From the NCBI GenBank assembly GCA_018674495.1, contig JABHAA010000072.1, positions 1-64,000 of the forward strand: a stretch of 64,000 nt of DNA. The letters run 5' to 3'. Positions 43,916 to 52,121 of this stretch are shown here, piece by piece. The first letter of the stretch is position 1, and the number at the start of each line of letters is the position of its first letter. The translations under genes and the position numbers were made by a program. The stretch is from Rhodospirillaceae bacterium (lineage in GTDB: Bacteria; Pseudomonadota; Alphaproteobacteria; Rhodospirillales; UBA2165). The notes under the pieces are model-generated. The model was not told the origin of the DNA. It saw only the letters and a list, made by a program, of their open reading frames with translations, and ran no database searches.

Positions 43916-44527
43916 ATGGCCGATGGCGACACGCCCGCTGATATCTACGCCGATTCCTTCTGCCGGTTGCCGATGCCGGACCGGGAAACGATGGATGATC
44001 GGAGCAAGGCCGCCTATGACCGGCTGGCCGATCCCAACACCCAATCCCGGGTTGGATTGCAGGGGCCCGGCACCATCCAGCTGCACAGCAATAAGGTGTC
44101 GGAGCATTCTAGCGGCCTCAATCGTTACTTGCGCACCGAAGCCGGTTTCGATGAAGACGTGCTGGAACTGGCGATCCTGGTGGCGGCGCGGGAAATGGAC
44201 AGCAAATTCGAATGGGCGGCGCACGAGCCCGCCGCCATCGACGCCGGCGTACCTGCCGAAACCATCGACGTGGTGCGCTTCAAGAAACCCACCGATGGGC
44301 TATCCGAGACCGAAACCCTGATCATCGAATTTGGCCGCCAGCTTTTCCGCGAGCGGCGCATCGATGCAGACCGGTATGCCGCCGCCCGCGCCCTGTTCGG
44401 CGACAAGCGGCTCGTGGACTTTGTTATTCTGATAACGCAATATTCGGCAACCGCGCTGGTCTTAAGGGCATTCGATATGCAGCCCAAGGCCAGTCTGGAT
44501 TATAATTTGCCGGTTGAGGAGGTCTGA
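43916..44527 (+). CDS. Carboxymuconolactone decarboxylase-like protein (second copy)
   Basis: A 203-residue CMD/AhpD-fold protein. The core LELAILVAAREMDSKFEWAAHEPAAIDAGVP matches the first copy in the E-W-x-x-H-x-P-x-A pattern and likewise lacks the CxxC of AhpD. The extra N-terminal 25 residues distinguish it. ATG at 43916 follows GGGGGG with 7-base spacing. Two divergent, cysteine-less CMD proteins in one unit could form a hetero-oligomer. Confidence 0.77.
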   Translation: MADGDTPADIYADSFCRLPMPDRETMDDRSKAAYDRLADPNTQSRVGLQGPGTIQLHSNKVSEHSSGLNRYLRTEAGFDEDVLELAILVAAREMDSKFEWAAHEPAAIDAGVPAETIDVVRFKKPTDGLSETETLIIEFGRQLFRERRIDADRYAAARALFGDKRLVDFVILITQYSATALVLRAFDMQPKASLDYNLPVEEV

Positions 44528-44529
44528 TC

Positions 44530-45786
44530 ATGAAATTTCTCTGGTTCCATCTGATGCCCTATCCGGACTTGCCGGATGATTTCAAGGACAAGCACGAATC
44601 GGTCTGGGTGAATATCGATCCCGGCCTGTTCGATCCTGAGCGCGGCCACGAGGTCTATAACGAATATATAGACGAGTTGGAATTCGCCGCCGAAGTGGGG
44701 CTGGATGCCATCTGCGTCAACGAACATCATTCCAACGGCTATGGGCTGATGCCGTCGCCGAACCTGATCGCATCTATTTTGGCGCGCGGCACATCGGACG
44801 CGGCCATCTGCGTGATGGGCAATTCCCTGGCCCTGTATGATCCGCCGACCCGGGTGGCCGAGGAAATGGCGATGATCGACTGCATCTCCGGCGGCCGCCT
44901 GATCGCGGGATTTCCGGTCGGCACGCCCATGGATACTTGTTACGCCTATGGCCAAAACCCAAGCCTTTTGCGGCCCCGCTATTATGAAGCCATCGATCTG
45001 ATCACCAAGGCCTGGAAAGCCGACGCGCCGTTCGCCTACAACGGCCGCTTCAACCAGCAGCGCTACGTTAATGTCTGGCCGCGGCCCGTGCAAAAGCCGC
45101 GCCCGCCGGTCTGGGTGCCGGGCTCGGGCAGCGTCGAAACCTGGCGCATGTGCGCCGACAACGACTTTCTCTATGCCTATTTATCCTATTTCGGCTACAA
45201 GGCGTCCGAAGCGGTGATGAAGGGTTATTGGAAGGAAATGGGCGCCATGGGGATGGAGCCAAATCCGTTCCAGGCCGGCTTCCTACAAGCCATCGGCGTC
45301 GCCGAAACCCGCAAAGAAGCCGAGGAGCTTTATGCCGAGCCCGGCAATTATTTCTTCGATACCTGCCTTCATCTCAGCCCCCGGTTCGCCAGCCCGCCCG
45401 GCTACACCACCGAGGAAACCTTGCGCGCGCGGCTTTCCTCGCAGATCGTCACCGCCGCCAACCGGTCTAACCGTTTTTCCGGCTCCGGCATCAACCGGGG
45501 CGCCGAGCGCAAGATGTTCGACGAAGGCCATATCATTATCGGCAGCCCCGACGAGGTCGCCGATAAAATCCGCGAAGCGGCCATCGATCTGAATGTGGGC
45601 AATCTTTTGATGCTGCTGCATTTCGGCAATATGAGCCGTGATCTGACCAACTATAACACCCGCCTATTCGCCGAAAAGGTGATGCCGCAACTGACCGATC
45701 TGTTCGAAGATGAGTGGGAGCATAAATGGTGGCCCGAGCCCATGGACGCCGCCAAGCGTGTTGTTCAAAGCGAGGCCGCCGAATGA
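44530..45786 (+). CDS. LLM-class (luciferase-like) flavin-dependent monooxygenase
   Basis: A 418-residue bacterial luciferase-like TIM-barrel protein. Family marks are the N-terminal FLWFHLMPYPDLP, GLDAICVNEHHSN (near residues 57-69), NSLALYDPPTRVAEEMAMIDCISGGRLIAGFPVG, and WPRPVQKPRPPVWVPGSGS. It uses reduced FMN from a separate reductase, absent here. RutA, which opens the uracil ring, is one member. AGGAGGT precedes ATG. The following hydrolase overlaps it as ATGA. Confidence 0.87.
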   Translation: MKFLWFHLMPYPDLPDDFKDKHESVWVNIDPGLFDPERGHEVYNEYIDELEFAAEVGLDAICVNEHHSNGYGLMPSPNLIASILARGTSDAAICVMGNSLALYDPPTRVAEEMAMIDCISGGRLIAGFPVGTPMDTCYAYGQNPSLLRPRYYEAIDLITKAWKADAPFAYNGRFNQQRYVNVWPRPVQKPRPPVWVPGSGSVETWRMCADNDFLYAYLSYFGYKASEAVMKGYWKEMGAMGMEPNPFQAGFLQAIGVAETRKEAEELYAEPGNYFFDTCLHLSPRFASPPGYTTEETLRARLSSQIVTAANRSNRFSGSGINRGAERKMFDEGHIIIGSPDEVADKIREAAIDLNVGNLLMLLHFGNMSRDLTNYNTRLFAEKVMPQLTDLFEDEWEHKWWPEPMDAAKRVVQSEAAE

Positions 45787-46568
45787 GCGCGATGACCGAA
45801 CGCACCGTCGAAACTTCCGGCGGCTCCACCCGTGTGTGGGAAATGGGCACCGGCGATCCCGTCGGCTATTTCGCCGGCCTGCATGGGCTGCCCGCCTGGC
45901 TACCGCTCCTGGATAGTTTGAGCGCACACCGCCAAGTGGTGGTGCCGTCCCTGCCGGGCTATCCCGGCGGCTACGATTACGAGCCATTGGATGATGTGCT
46001 CGATTGGATATTGGCGGCGCGCGATGTGCATGCCGCGTCCGGGCTCGGCGGCGCTGACCTGATCGGCGCATCGGTGGGTGGCGCGCTGGCCGCCGAAATT
46101 GCGGCGGCCTGGCCGGATGCGGTGCGCCGGCTGGTGCTGATTGCGCCCTATGGGATGTATGTGGACGAAGAGCCATCCATCGACGTTTTCGCCCAGCGCC
46201 AGGAATTGTTGTCGTCGATCATATCGGCCAAACCGGACGCCTATGATAGTTATGTCGATACCCCGGACGGCGAGGACGAAGTGGAATGGGACCTGACCCG
46301 TTTTCGCGCCCAGATGGCGGCGGCCAAGCTGCTCTGGCCCCTGGGCGATACCAGACTGGCCAAGCGCCTGGCGCGCATCACGCAGCCGGCGCTGATCATC
46401 TGGGGCGCCGACGATCAGGTGTTGCCGCCCTCCTATGCCCAGCGCTTTGCCGATGCCATATCGGGCGAGGCCAGCGTTTGCATCATCGAAGGTGCCGGCC
46501 ACAAGGTGGAGTTCGATGCCCCGGACGCGGTTGCCGACGCCATCGGAGAGTTCCTGAACGAAACCTAG
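45783..46568 (+). CDS. Alpha/beta hydrolase, partner of the first LLM monooxygenase
   Basis: A 261-residue alpha/beta hydrolase. The oxyanion segment is FAGLHGLPAWLPLL, the nucleophile elbow GASVGG (near 94-99), the acid in WGADDQVLPPSYA and the histidine in EGAGHKVEF. Translation starts at ATG 45783 inside the LLM gene's stop (ATGA); a longer reading overlaps further and is unlikely. Coupling to the LLM gene suggests that it hydrolyses the product of that monooxygenase. Confidence 0.84.
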   Translation: MSAMTERTVETSGGSTRVWEMGTGDPVGYFAGLHGLPAWLPLLDSLSAHRQVVVPSLPGYPGGYDYEPLDDVLDWILAARDVHAASGLGGADLIGASVGGALAAEIAAAWPDAVRRLVLIAPYGMYVDEEPSIDVFAQRQELLSSIISAKPDAYDSYVDTPDGEDEVEWDLTRFRAQMAAAKLLWPLGDTRLAKRLARITQPALIIWGADDQVLPPSYAQRFADAISGEASVCIIEGAGHKVEFDAPDAVADAIGEFLNET

Positions 46569-46609
46569 AAACGTCGCCCGTACGATAAGTTTTAAGGGGA
46601 GAGACCAGC

Positions 46610-47710
46610 TTGAAAATTTCGTTGTTTTGCAACACGCGCTATATGGGCCCGGCGGTGCGCGGCACCTGGCCGGTGCCGGCCACTCAGTACGATCCAAAGA
46701 TCGCTGAAAGCTCCATGCAGCTAACCCTGGATCAAGCCAAGCTCGCCGACGAAGTTGGCTTCGACTGGATTTCGGTGGCCGAGCATCACTTCGCGCCCTT
46801 TTCGGTAACGCCCAACCCGATGGTCATGGCCGGCGCCATGAGCCAGGTGGTCAAGCGTGCCAAGATCGCGCTGTTGGGACCGGACTTGCCGATCCTCAAT
46901 CCGCTCAGGGTTGCCGAGGAGCTTGCCATGCTCGACACTCTGACCGGCGGGCGCATTATCGCCGGGCTGATGCGCGGCACGCCCAACGAATATGTGACCT
47001 ATAACATCAATCCCAACGAAAGCCGCGATCGCTTCGCCGAGGCGGTCAAGCTGATCCGCCGCGCCTGGACCGAGAAGCAGCCCTTCGGCTGGGAGGGGCG
47101 TTATTACCAGTACCGCTCGATCTCCATCTGGCCGCGCCCGGTGCAGCAGCCGCACCCGCCGATCTATATGTCGGGCTCGTCGGAGCAATCGGGCAAGTTC
47201 GCCGCAGACAACCAGCTGGGCCTCGGTTTCGCCGTGACCACGCTTCCCGCCGCCACCAAATCGGCCAACTATTACCGGGATCAGGCGGTCAAGGCCGGCT
47301 GGGAGCCCAAGCCAGACGACATTATCTACCGACTCGGCATGCATATCGCCGATACGGACGAAGAAGCCATCAACGATATTGTCGAGGCCGGCGCCGACAA
47401 GCCCAGGGCCGGTATCACGCTGATGAACATGGCGGTACTGAACGCAGTGCAGGATTCCAAATATTACGGCAAGGATGTGGAAAAGGACCGGGAATCGAAT
47501 ATCGCCAAGCACGGTTTGGAGGAAAAGATCGAGCTTGGCGAATTGATCGTCGGCTCGCCGGAAACCGTGGTCTCCCAGATCAAGAAAATCCAGGACACGC
47601 TTGGCCCCGGCATCCTCGATGTTATTAGTGCCGTACAGTTGGGCGAGCGCACCAACAAATCGCTCACCTTGATGGGCACCAAGGTTATGCCGCAAATCAA
47701 GGACTGGTAG
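46610..47710 (+). CDS. LLM-class (luciferase-like) flavin-dependent monooxygenase (second copy)
   Basis: A 366-residue paralogue of the preceding LLM protein: EVGFDWISVAEHHFAPF, VAEELAMLDTLTGGRIIAGLMRGTPNEY and WPRPVQQPHPPIYMSGSSE are shared. It is 52 residues shorter, lacking the C-terminal extension ending in EHKWWPEPMDAA. The start is TTG at 46610 with GGGGAGAG upstream. Again an alpha/beta hydrolase follows, so the module is repeated. Confidence 0.87.
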   Translation: MKISLFCNTRYMGPAVRGTWPVPATQYDPKIAESSMQLTLDQAKLADEVGFDWISVAEHHFAPFSVTPNPMVMAGAMSQVVKRAKIALLGPDLPILNPLRVAEELAMLDTLTGGRIIAGLMRGTPNEYVTYNINPNESRDRFAEAVKLIRRAWTEKQPFGWEGRYYQYRSISIWPRPVQQPHPPIYMSGSSEQSGKFAADNQLGLGFAVTTLPAATKSANYYRDQAVKAGWEPKPDDIIYRLGMHIADTDEEAINDIVEAGADKPRAGITLMNMAVLNAVQDSKYYGKDVEKDRESNIAKHGLEEKIELGELIVGSPETVVSQIKKIQDTLGPGILDVISAVQLGERTNKSLTLMGTKVMPQIKDW

Positions 47711-47755
47711 CCACCGCGCCTCTTCACAAATGCATCAATATAGGTTGATCCCAAA

Positions 47756-48571
47756 ATGAACCATTCAACAGTCGTGGCGCCCAGCGCCCTCTTTGCCGAA
47801 AAAACCGTCGAGGCCGATGGCTTCGAAATCCGCTATCTGGAAGCCGGCGCGGGCGATCCGTTGGTCTATATCCATGGCGCCAGTGGCGTCCGGCTTTCCA
47901 AGGCCCACGACATATTATCCGAAAGCTACCGGGTGATCGCCATCGAGGTGCCTGGTTTCGGCGGCTCGCCAGCCAACGAAACGTCCTCAAATATGAGCGA
48001 GCTGGCGGCAACACTTTGCAATGCCGTCGCCAATATGGGCATCACGGAATACAACCTCATGGGCATGTCGTTCGGCGGCAAAGTGACCCTGAGCATGAGC
48101 CTGCACGACAAGGACAAAATCAAGTCGCTGGTATTGCTGGCCCCGGCGGCGATCCGGCTCACAGACGCACCGCCGCCGGCGGGCGGCCCGGCGGCCATGA
48201 AGGCGGCCCTGCACGCGCACCCGGACGATCATCCGGACCTTCCGGCCTATGGCGAAGGGGTGCTGGAAAAGCAACATGCCCTGGTGGGCCGCGTCATGGG
48301 ACCGCCCCGGGACGACGCGTTCGAGACGGCGCTTAGGCAATTGGAAATTCCGGTGCTCGCCTGCTTCGGCACCGAAGACAAGGTGATGCCGCCCGAGGTG
48401 GCGCACATCTATGCGGAGCTTTTGCCCAATTGCCATTTGATGATGATCTATGATGCGGCGCACGCGGTGGATGCGGATCGCCCCGAAGCCGTGGCCTCGG
48501 TGGCTGGCGATTTCATCGAACGCCACGAAAAATTTCTGGTGCGCCAGCAAAGCGACATGATCAATCCTTGA
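47756..48571 (+). CDS. Alpha/beta hydrolase, partner of the second LLM monooxygenase
   Basis: A 271-residue alpha/beta hydrolase with oxyanion segment YIHGASGVRLSK, nucleophile elbow GMSFGGKVTL (near residues 102-111), acid in FGTEDKVMPPE and histidine in YDAAHAVDADRP. It resembles meta-cleavage-product hydrolases and enol-lactonases in layout. It is 45 bases after the LLM gene and 18 before the alcohol dehydrogenase. Confidence 0.84.
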   Translation: MNHSTVVAPSALFAEKTVEADGFEIRYLEAGAGDPLVYIHGASGVRLSKAHDILSESYRVIAIEVPGFGGSPANETSSNMSELAATLCNAVANMGITEYNLMGMSFGGKVTLSMSLHDKDKIKSLVLLAPAAIRLTDAPPPAGGPAAMKAALHAHPDDHPDLPAYGEGVLEKQHALVGRVMGPPRDDAFETALRQLEIPVLACFGTEDKVMPPEVAHIYAELLPNCHLMMIYDAAHAVDADRPEAVASVAGDFIERHEKFLVRQQSDMINP

Positions 48572-48589
48572 GCGAGCGAGAATAATCCG

Positions 48590-49690
48590 ATGACCGAGAA
48601 AACCCTGGCCGCCGTGGCCACCGATGTGATGACCACCGAGCTCCGAGAATTTGATGTTCCCGAGATCGGCGCCGACGATGGCTTGCTAGAATTGGAAGCC
48701 GCCGGCATCTGCGGCTCCGATTGGCGCAACTACCAATTCAATTCCACGCCGCGCATCATGGGCCACGAAAATGTTGGCCGCGTCGCCAAGATCGGCGCCA
48801 TCGCGGCGAAAAGGTGGAAGCTGAAAGAGGGCGACCGCATCAGCCTCGAAGAATATGTGCCGTGCGGGCAATGCAACCTCTGCCGCTCCGGCGATTTTCG
48901 CCTGTGCCAGGAAACCGAAGTGTTCGGGACCGGCAAAAAAGGCCTCCGTTACGGCTCCTCGCCGTTGACCGAGGTTCCGACCCTGTGGGGCGGCTACAGC
49001 CGTTTTATGTATCTGCATCCGAACGCGGTGATCCACAAGGTGGCCGAAGGCGTGCCGGCCCATCATCTGGCCATGTCGATCCCCATGAGCAATGGCGTGC
49101 AATGGACCATGTATGAGGCCGGCCTTTGCATGGGCCAGACGGTGCTGATCCAAGGGCCGGGCCAGCAGGGATTGGCGGCGGTGCTGGCGGCCAAGCGCCT
49201 CGGCGCCGGCCAGATTATCGTCAGCGGCCTGGCCCGCGACACCAAGCGTTTGGAGATTGCGAAAACCTTTGGCGCCGACGCGGTCATAGATGTGGAAAAA
49301 GACGATCTGATCGAAACCGTTTACGCTCTCACCAATGGCCAGGGCTGCGATGCGGTGCTCGATCTGGCAGGTGGGCCGAACACGCTGGTGGACGGTATCG
49401 GCTGCGTCAAAAAAGCCGGCACTGTTGTTTTTGCGTCCGGCGGCACTTTGAACAATTTTCCGGCCAATCAGATGACCGCCAAGCGGGTTACTTTAAAAGC
49501 CGTGCGTGGCCATTCCTACCAAGCAGTGGAAACCGCCATCGATTTGATCTCATCGGGCAATTATCCGGTGGATCTGATGGCCACCCACCAACTCGGCCTG
49601 GACGAGGTGGATTTGGGCGTCCGCTCCATCGGCGGCGAGGGCGTTGCCGACGCTATCCATGTCAGCATCATCCCGTCCCGCGATGTCTGA
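48590..49690 (+). CDS. Zinc-dependent alcohol dehydrogenase (MDR)
   Basis: A 366-residue medium-chain dehydrogenase. Catalytic zinc residues fit CGSDWRNY (near 44) and GHENVGRV (near 60); the structural zinc lobe is CGQCNLCRSGDFRLC (near 91-105). The cofactor site is IQGPGQQGLAAVLAAKRLGA and the end resembles threonine/sorbitol-type dehydrogenases. It would oxidise an alcohol or reduce an aldehyde from the pathway. Last gene of the rightward catabolic unit. Confidence 0.88.
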   Translation: MTEKTLAAVATDVMTTELREFDVPEIGADDGLLELEAAGICGSDWRNYQFNSTPRIMGHENVGRVAKIGAIAAKRWKLKEGDRISLEEYVPCGQCNLCRSGDFRLCQETEVFGTGKKGLRYGSSPLTEVPTLWGGYSRFMYLHPNAVIHKVAEGVPAHHLAMSIPMSNGVQWTMYEAGLCMGQTVLIQGPGQQGLAAVLAAKRLGAGQIIVSGLARDTKRLEIAKTFGADAVIDVEKDDLIETVYALTNGQGCDAVLDLAGGPNTLVDGIGCVKKAGTVVFASGGTLNNFPANQMTAKRVTLKAVRGHSYQAVETAIDLISSGNYPVDLMATHQLGLDEVDLGVRSIGGEGVADAIHVSIIPSRDV

Positions 49691-50094
49691 GGCGCACTAG
49701 AAATAGGATGTCACCGATTTAAAACACGAAGGTCATGGTTTTCCCGTGACCGTAAGGCGCTTTGGCGTTGAGCCGCGTGCCCCTTCGGCTCCATCCGTGG
49801 GTCCGCTGGCTCCGATAATTGATATAAGCTTTTATTATATAACGATAATACGAATTGGGTTCGTTTCGTAGTTGCCCCGATGTGACGATTGGGACTCTAT
49901 TTCGTGACCCGCTTTTAATTCGTGACAGTATATTAATTAATGCATGCTAAAATAATTAATAAGTATACTGTCACGAATTAATTATTTTAGGTTCCACTCG
50001 TCGAGAGAATTTGCGAAGCTATTCGCCGCGCCGCCGACCGCTACGAAAACCGGTATCAATAGAAACAAAATCACATTATGCGACATTCTTATTT
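49691..50094. other. AT-rich gene-free interval of 404 bases
   Basis: Between the alcohol dehydrogenase and the leftward nitrilase-like gene (both end here). The right part (about 49800-50000) is strikingly AT-rich against the GC-rich neighbours and carries the nested inverted repeats listed separately. A weak hairpin at 49731-49751 (GGTCATGG, TTTT loop, CCCGTGACC) could end the upstream unit. No protein-like frame is seen. Confidence 0.6.
49901..49990. repeat. Two overlapping perfect inverted repeats and a short direct repeat
   Basis: First hairpin: 18-base perfect arms at 49915-49932 (TTAATTCGTGACAGTATA) and 49964-49981. Second: 14-base perfect arms CTAAAATAATTAAT (49947-49960) and ATTAATTATTTTAG (49977-49990). 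The second shares bases with the right arm of the first, so both cannot form together. TTCGTGAC is also repeated directly at 49901-49908 and 49919-49926. Possible readings are a MITE or insertion-sequence remnant, or a recombination or attenuation site. Confidence 0.7.
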
Positions 50095-50949
50095 CTATTC
50101 GGCGGCGCGTACCGGGGCTTTGCGGGCCGGCGCGGCGATGGGCCTGTCGTGTGTAAGGGCGGGGATTTTGCTGCGGGCCTCGAATACCTGGGCGGTATCG
50201 ATTTCCGCCGTGATAACGCCCACATCTTCGCCGGCGTCGGCGAGCACCTTGCCCCAGGGATCAAGGATCAGCGAATGGCCGAAGGTTTTGCGGTCCTCCG
50301 CATGGGTGCCGCATTGGGCGGCGGCGATGACGTAACAGCCGGTCTCGATCGCCCGCGCCCGTTGCAGGACGTGCCAATGGGCTTCGCCGGACACTTTGGT
50401 GAAGGCGGCGGGGATGGCCAGAAAATCGGCGCCCGCGTGGGCCAGGGTCCGGTACAAGTAGGGGAAGCGGAGATCATAGCAGATGGTCATGCCCAGATTG
50501 CCCCAGGGCAATTGGCTAAGCACCGCTTCGGAGCCCGGCGCATAGGTCGCCGATTCCCGGTAATGCTGGCCATCGCCAAGCTCCACATCGAACATATGAA
50601 TTTTGTCGTAGGTGGCGCGCACGTTGCCATCGCCGTCAAACAGATAGCTGCGGTTGGCGATCTTGCCGTCGTCCAAAAGGATGGCGGCAGAGCCCAGTAA
50701 TATCCAAGCGCCGGTTTCGGACGCCAGGCTTTGCACCAGGTCCAAGGTGGGATGGCGATCTTCACCTGGCGTTGCGGTGCGGAGGCGATCCGAATCCGGC
50801 TCCATCATGGCGGTGCACTCGGGCGTTGTTATGAACGAGGCACCTTGTCCCGCCGCATCCAAAATGCCGGCGCGAATATCGGGCAGATTGGCATCCACCT
50901 CGCGCTTGGCGTTTAATTGGACGCAGGCGGCGATAAAGGAAGAAGCCAT
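50095..50949 (-). CDS. Carbon-nitrogen hydrolase (nitrilase superfamily, Nit/omega-amidase-like)
   Basis: A 284-residue nitrilase-fold protein with the catalytic triad Glu44 (TPECTAMM), Lys116 (YDKIHMFD) and Cys157 (TICYDLRFP). The layout is of the Nit1/Nit2 branch, which hydrolyses deaminated glutathione or 2-oxo-amides. ATG at 50949 was chosen 22 bases after the grxC stop; a longer reading overlaps grxC and adds 34 non-family residues. The pairing with glutaredoxin is common in alphaproteobacteria. Confidence 0.9.
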   Translation of the reverse strand: MASSFIAACVQLNAKREVDANLPDIRAGILDAAGQGASFITTPECTAMMEPDSDRLRTATPGEDRHPTLDLVQSLASETGAWILLGSAAILLDDGKIANRSYLFDGDGNVRATYDKIHMFDVELGDGQHYRESATYAPGSEAVLSQLPWGNLGMTICYDLRFPYLYRTLAHAGADFLAIPAAFTKVSGEAHWHVLQRARAIETGCYVIAAAQCGTHAEDRKTFGHSLILDPWGKVLADAGEDVGVITAEIDTAQVFEARSKIPALTHDRPIAAPARKAPVRAAE

Positions 50950-50971
50950 TTGGTTTGCCCTTAAGTTGCGA

Positions 50972-51232
50972 TTAGCCGGCTTGCAGCAACGGATCGAGCC
51001 CGCCCTTGTGATCCAAGGCAAGCAACTCGTCGCAGCCGCCGATATGGGCATCGTCGATAAAGATTTGCGGCACCGTGTGGCTGCCGTTCGAGCGCTCCAT
51101 CATCTCCGGGCGCCGGCCTGGATGAAAGGTTATGTCGATCTCGCTGAATTCAACACCTTTGTCACTGAGCAGGGACTTTGCGCGCCAGCAAAAGCCGCAA
51201 AAGGGCGAGGTGTAAATTTCTATCTTGGCCAT
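50972..51232 (-). CDS. grxC: Glutaredoxin 3
   Basis: An 86-residue glutaredoxin. The active site is SPFCGFCWRAKSLL (residues about 9-22), with CGFC instead of the commoner CPYC. The cis-proline segment HTVPQIFIDD and the GG-containing IGGCDELLALD bind glutathione. It reduces protein disulfides with glutathione in the cytosol. GGAGGT precedes ATG at 51232. It forms an operon with the nitrilase-like gene. Confidence 0.93.
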   Translation of the reverse strand: MAKIEIYTSPFCGFCWRAKSLLSDKGVEFSEIDITFHPGRRPEMMERSNGSHTVPQIFIDDAHIGGCDELLALDHKGGLDPLLQAG

Positions 51233-51338
51233 ATTACCTCCAGGCCTAATTCAATACTTCCGAGTGATACCTTATAGATAAGGTGCGCCCTGGCATTATA
51301 CCAGAGCGCCCGCGATCACTTCTCGTTCAGCCCAAACC

Positions 51339-52019
51339 CTACATGGATTTGAAGCATTCAAGCACGGCAGCCCTCGACGTCTTGGCGACCTCGGCGTGGT
51401 AGCCGTCCTTATAGGTCATCGAGAAATTATGGGTGGCGCCTTCGTAAAGGGTGATTTCGGCGTTGGCGTGGCTGGCGTAAGCGGCCTTGATGGCGTCCAC
51501 CTCTTCCACCGGGACAACCGGGTCCTCGTCACCGAAATGGAAGCTGACCGGGCAGGAAACCTTGTCCACCTCGTCCAGATGCTGGCCGATCATGGTGCCG
51601 TGAAAGGCGCCGGCGGCATTGGCGCCGAAGCGCGAAGCGCTCAAATGGGCGTAGCGACCGCCGAAACAAAAGCCGAGCACCGCGACCTTGCCGTTGCAAA
51701 CATCCCGTCCGCGCAAATCGGTGATCAGGTCTTCCACATCGTCCATGCCCTTGTCGAAATCGAAGTCGCCGTAGCGTTTGAAGGCTAATTTCATATCGGC
51801 GGTCGGCCCCGGCATCACCCGCCAGAAGATATCGGGCACCGACACCACGAAACCGTCGGCGGCCCAGGCATTGGCCAGTTCCTGCATTTCCTCGTCGATA
51901 CCGAAAATAGCGGTGATCATAAGAATTCCCGGAAACGGCCCGTCGCCATCGGGGCGCGCAAGGTAGCCGGTGAAGGTTTCGTTGTCGCGGGTTTGGTAGC
52001 TGATATCACTGCTGGGCAT
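51339..52019 (-). CDS. Dienelactone hydrolase-family protein
   Basis: A 226-residue hydrolase. The nucleophile is cysteine in VLGFCFGGRYAH (near residue 117), with the acid Asp in FGDEDPVVP and histidine in GATHNFSM, the Cys-Asp-His triad of dienelactone hydrolases. These enzymes open dienelactone in chlorocatechol degradation, but many members are of unknown substrate. GGGAGG precedes ATG at 52019. Confidence 0.87.
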   Translation of the reverse strand: MPSSDISYQTRDNETFTGYLARPDGDGPFPGILMITAIFGIDEEMQELANAWAADGFVVSVPDIFWRVMPGPTADMKLAFKRYGDFDFDKGMDDVEDLITDLRGRDVCNGKVAVLGFCFGGRYAHLSASRFGANAAGAFHGTMIGQHLDEVDKVSCPVSFHFGDEDPVVPVEEVDAIKAAYASHANAEITLYEGATHNFSMTYKDGYHAEVAKTSRAAVLECFKSM

Positions 52020-52121
52020 TTTGGCCTCCCTGAAAATTGCTTAGCGGTTTGTTTTGCGCCGCCAATTTAGCCCAGCAATTCGGCGCGCGCCACAGGCTTT
52101 TTTAGGCGCTATAGTGCCGCC

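Noticed and set aside
42506..44527. AhpD alkylhydroperoxidases
   Set aside because: Both CMD-fold proteins lack the CxxC pair needed for AhpD peroxidase activity.
49861..49990. Chromosome dimer resolution (dif) site or replication origin in the AT-rich gap
   Set aside because: The inverted arms do not resemble the XerCD dif core and no DnaA boxes or neighbouring dnaA, hemE or parAB genes are present.
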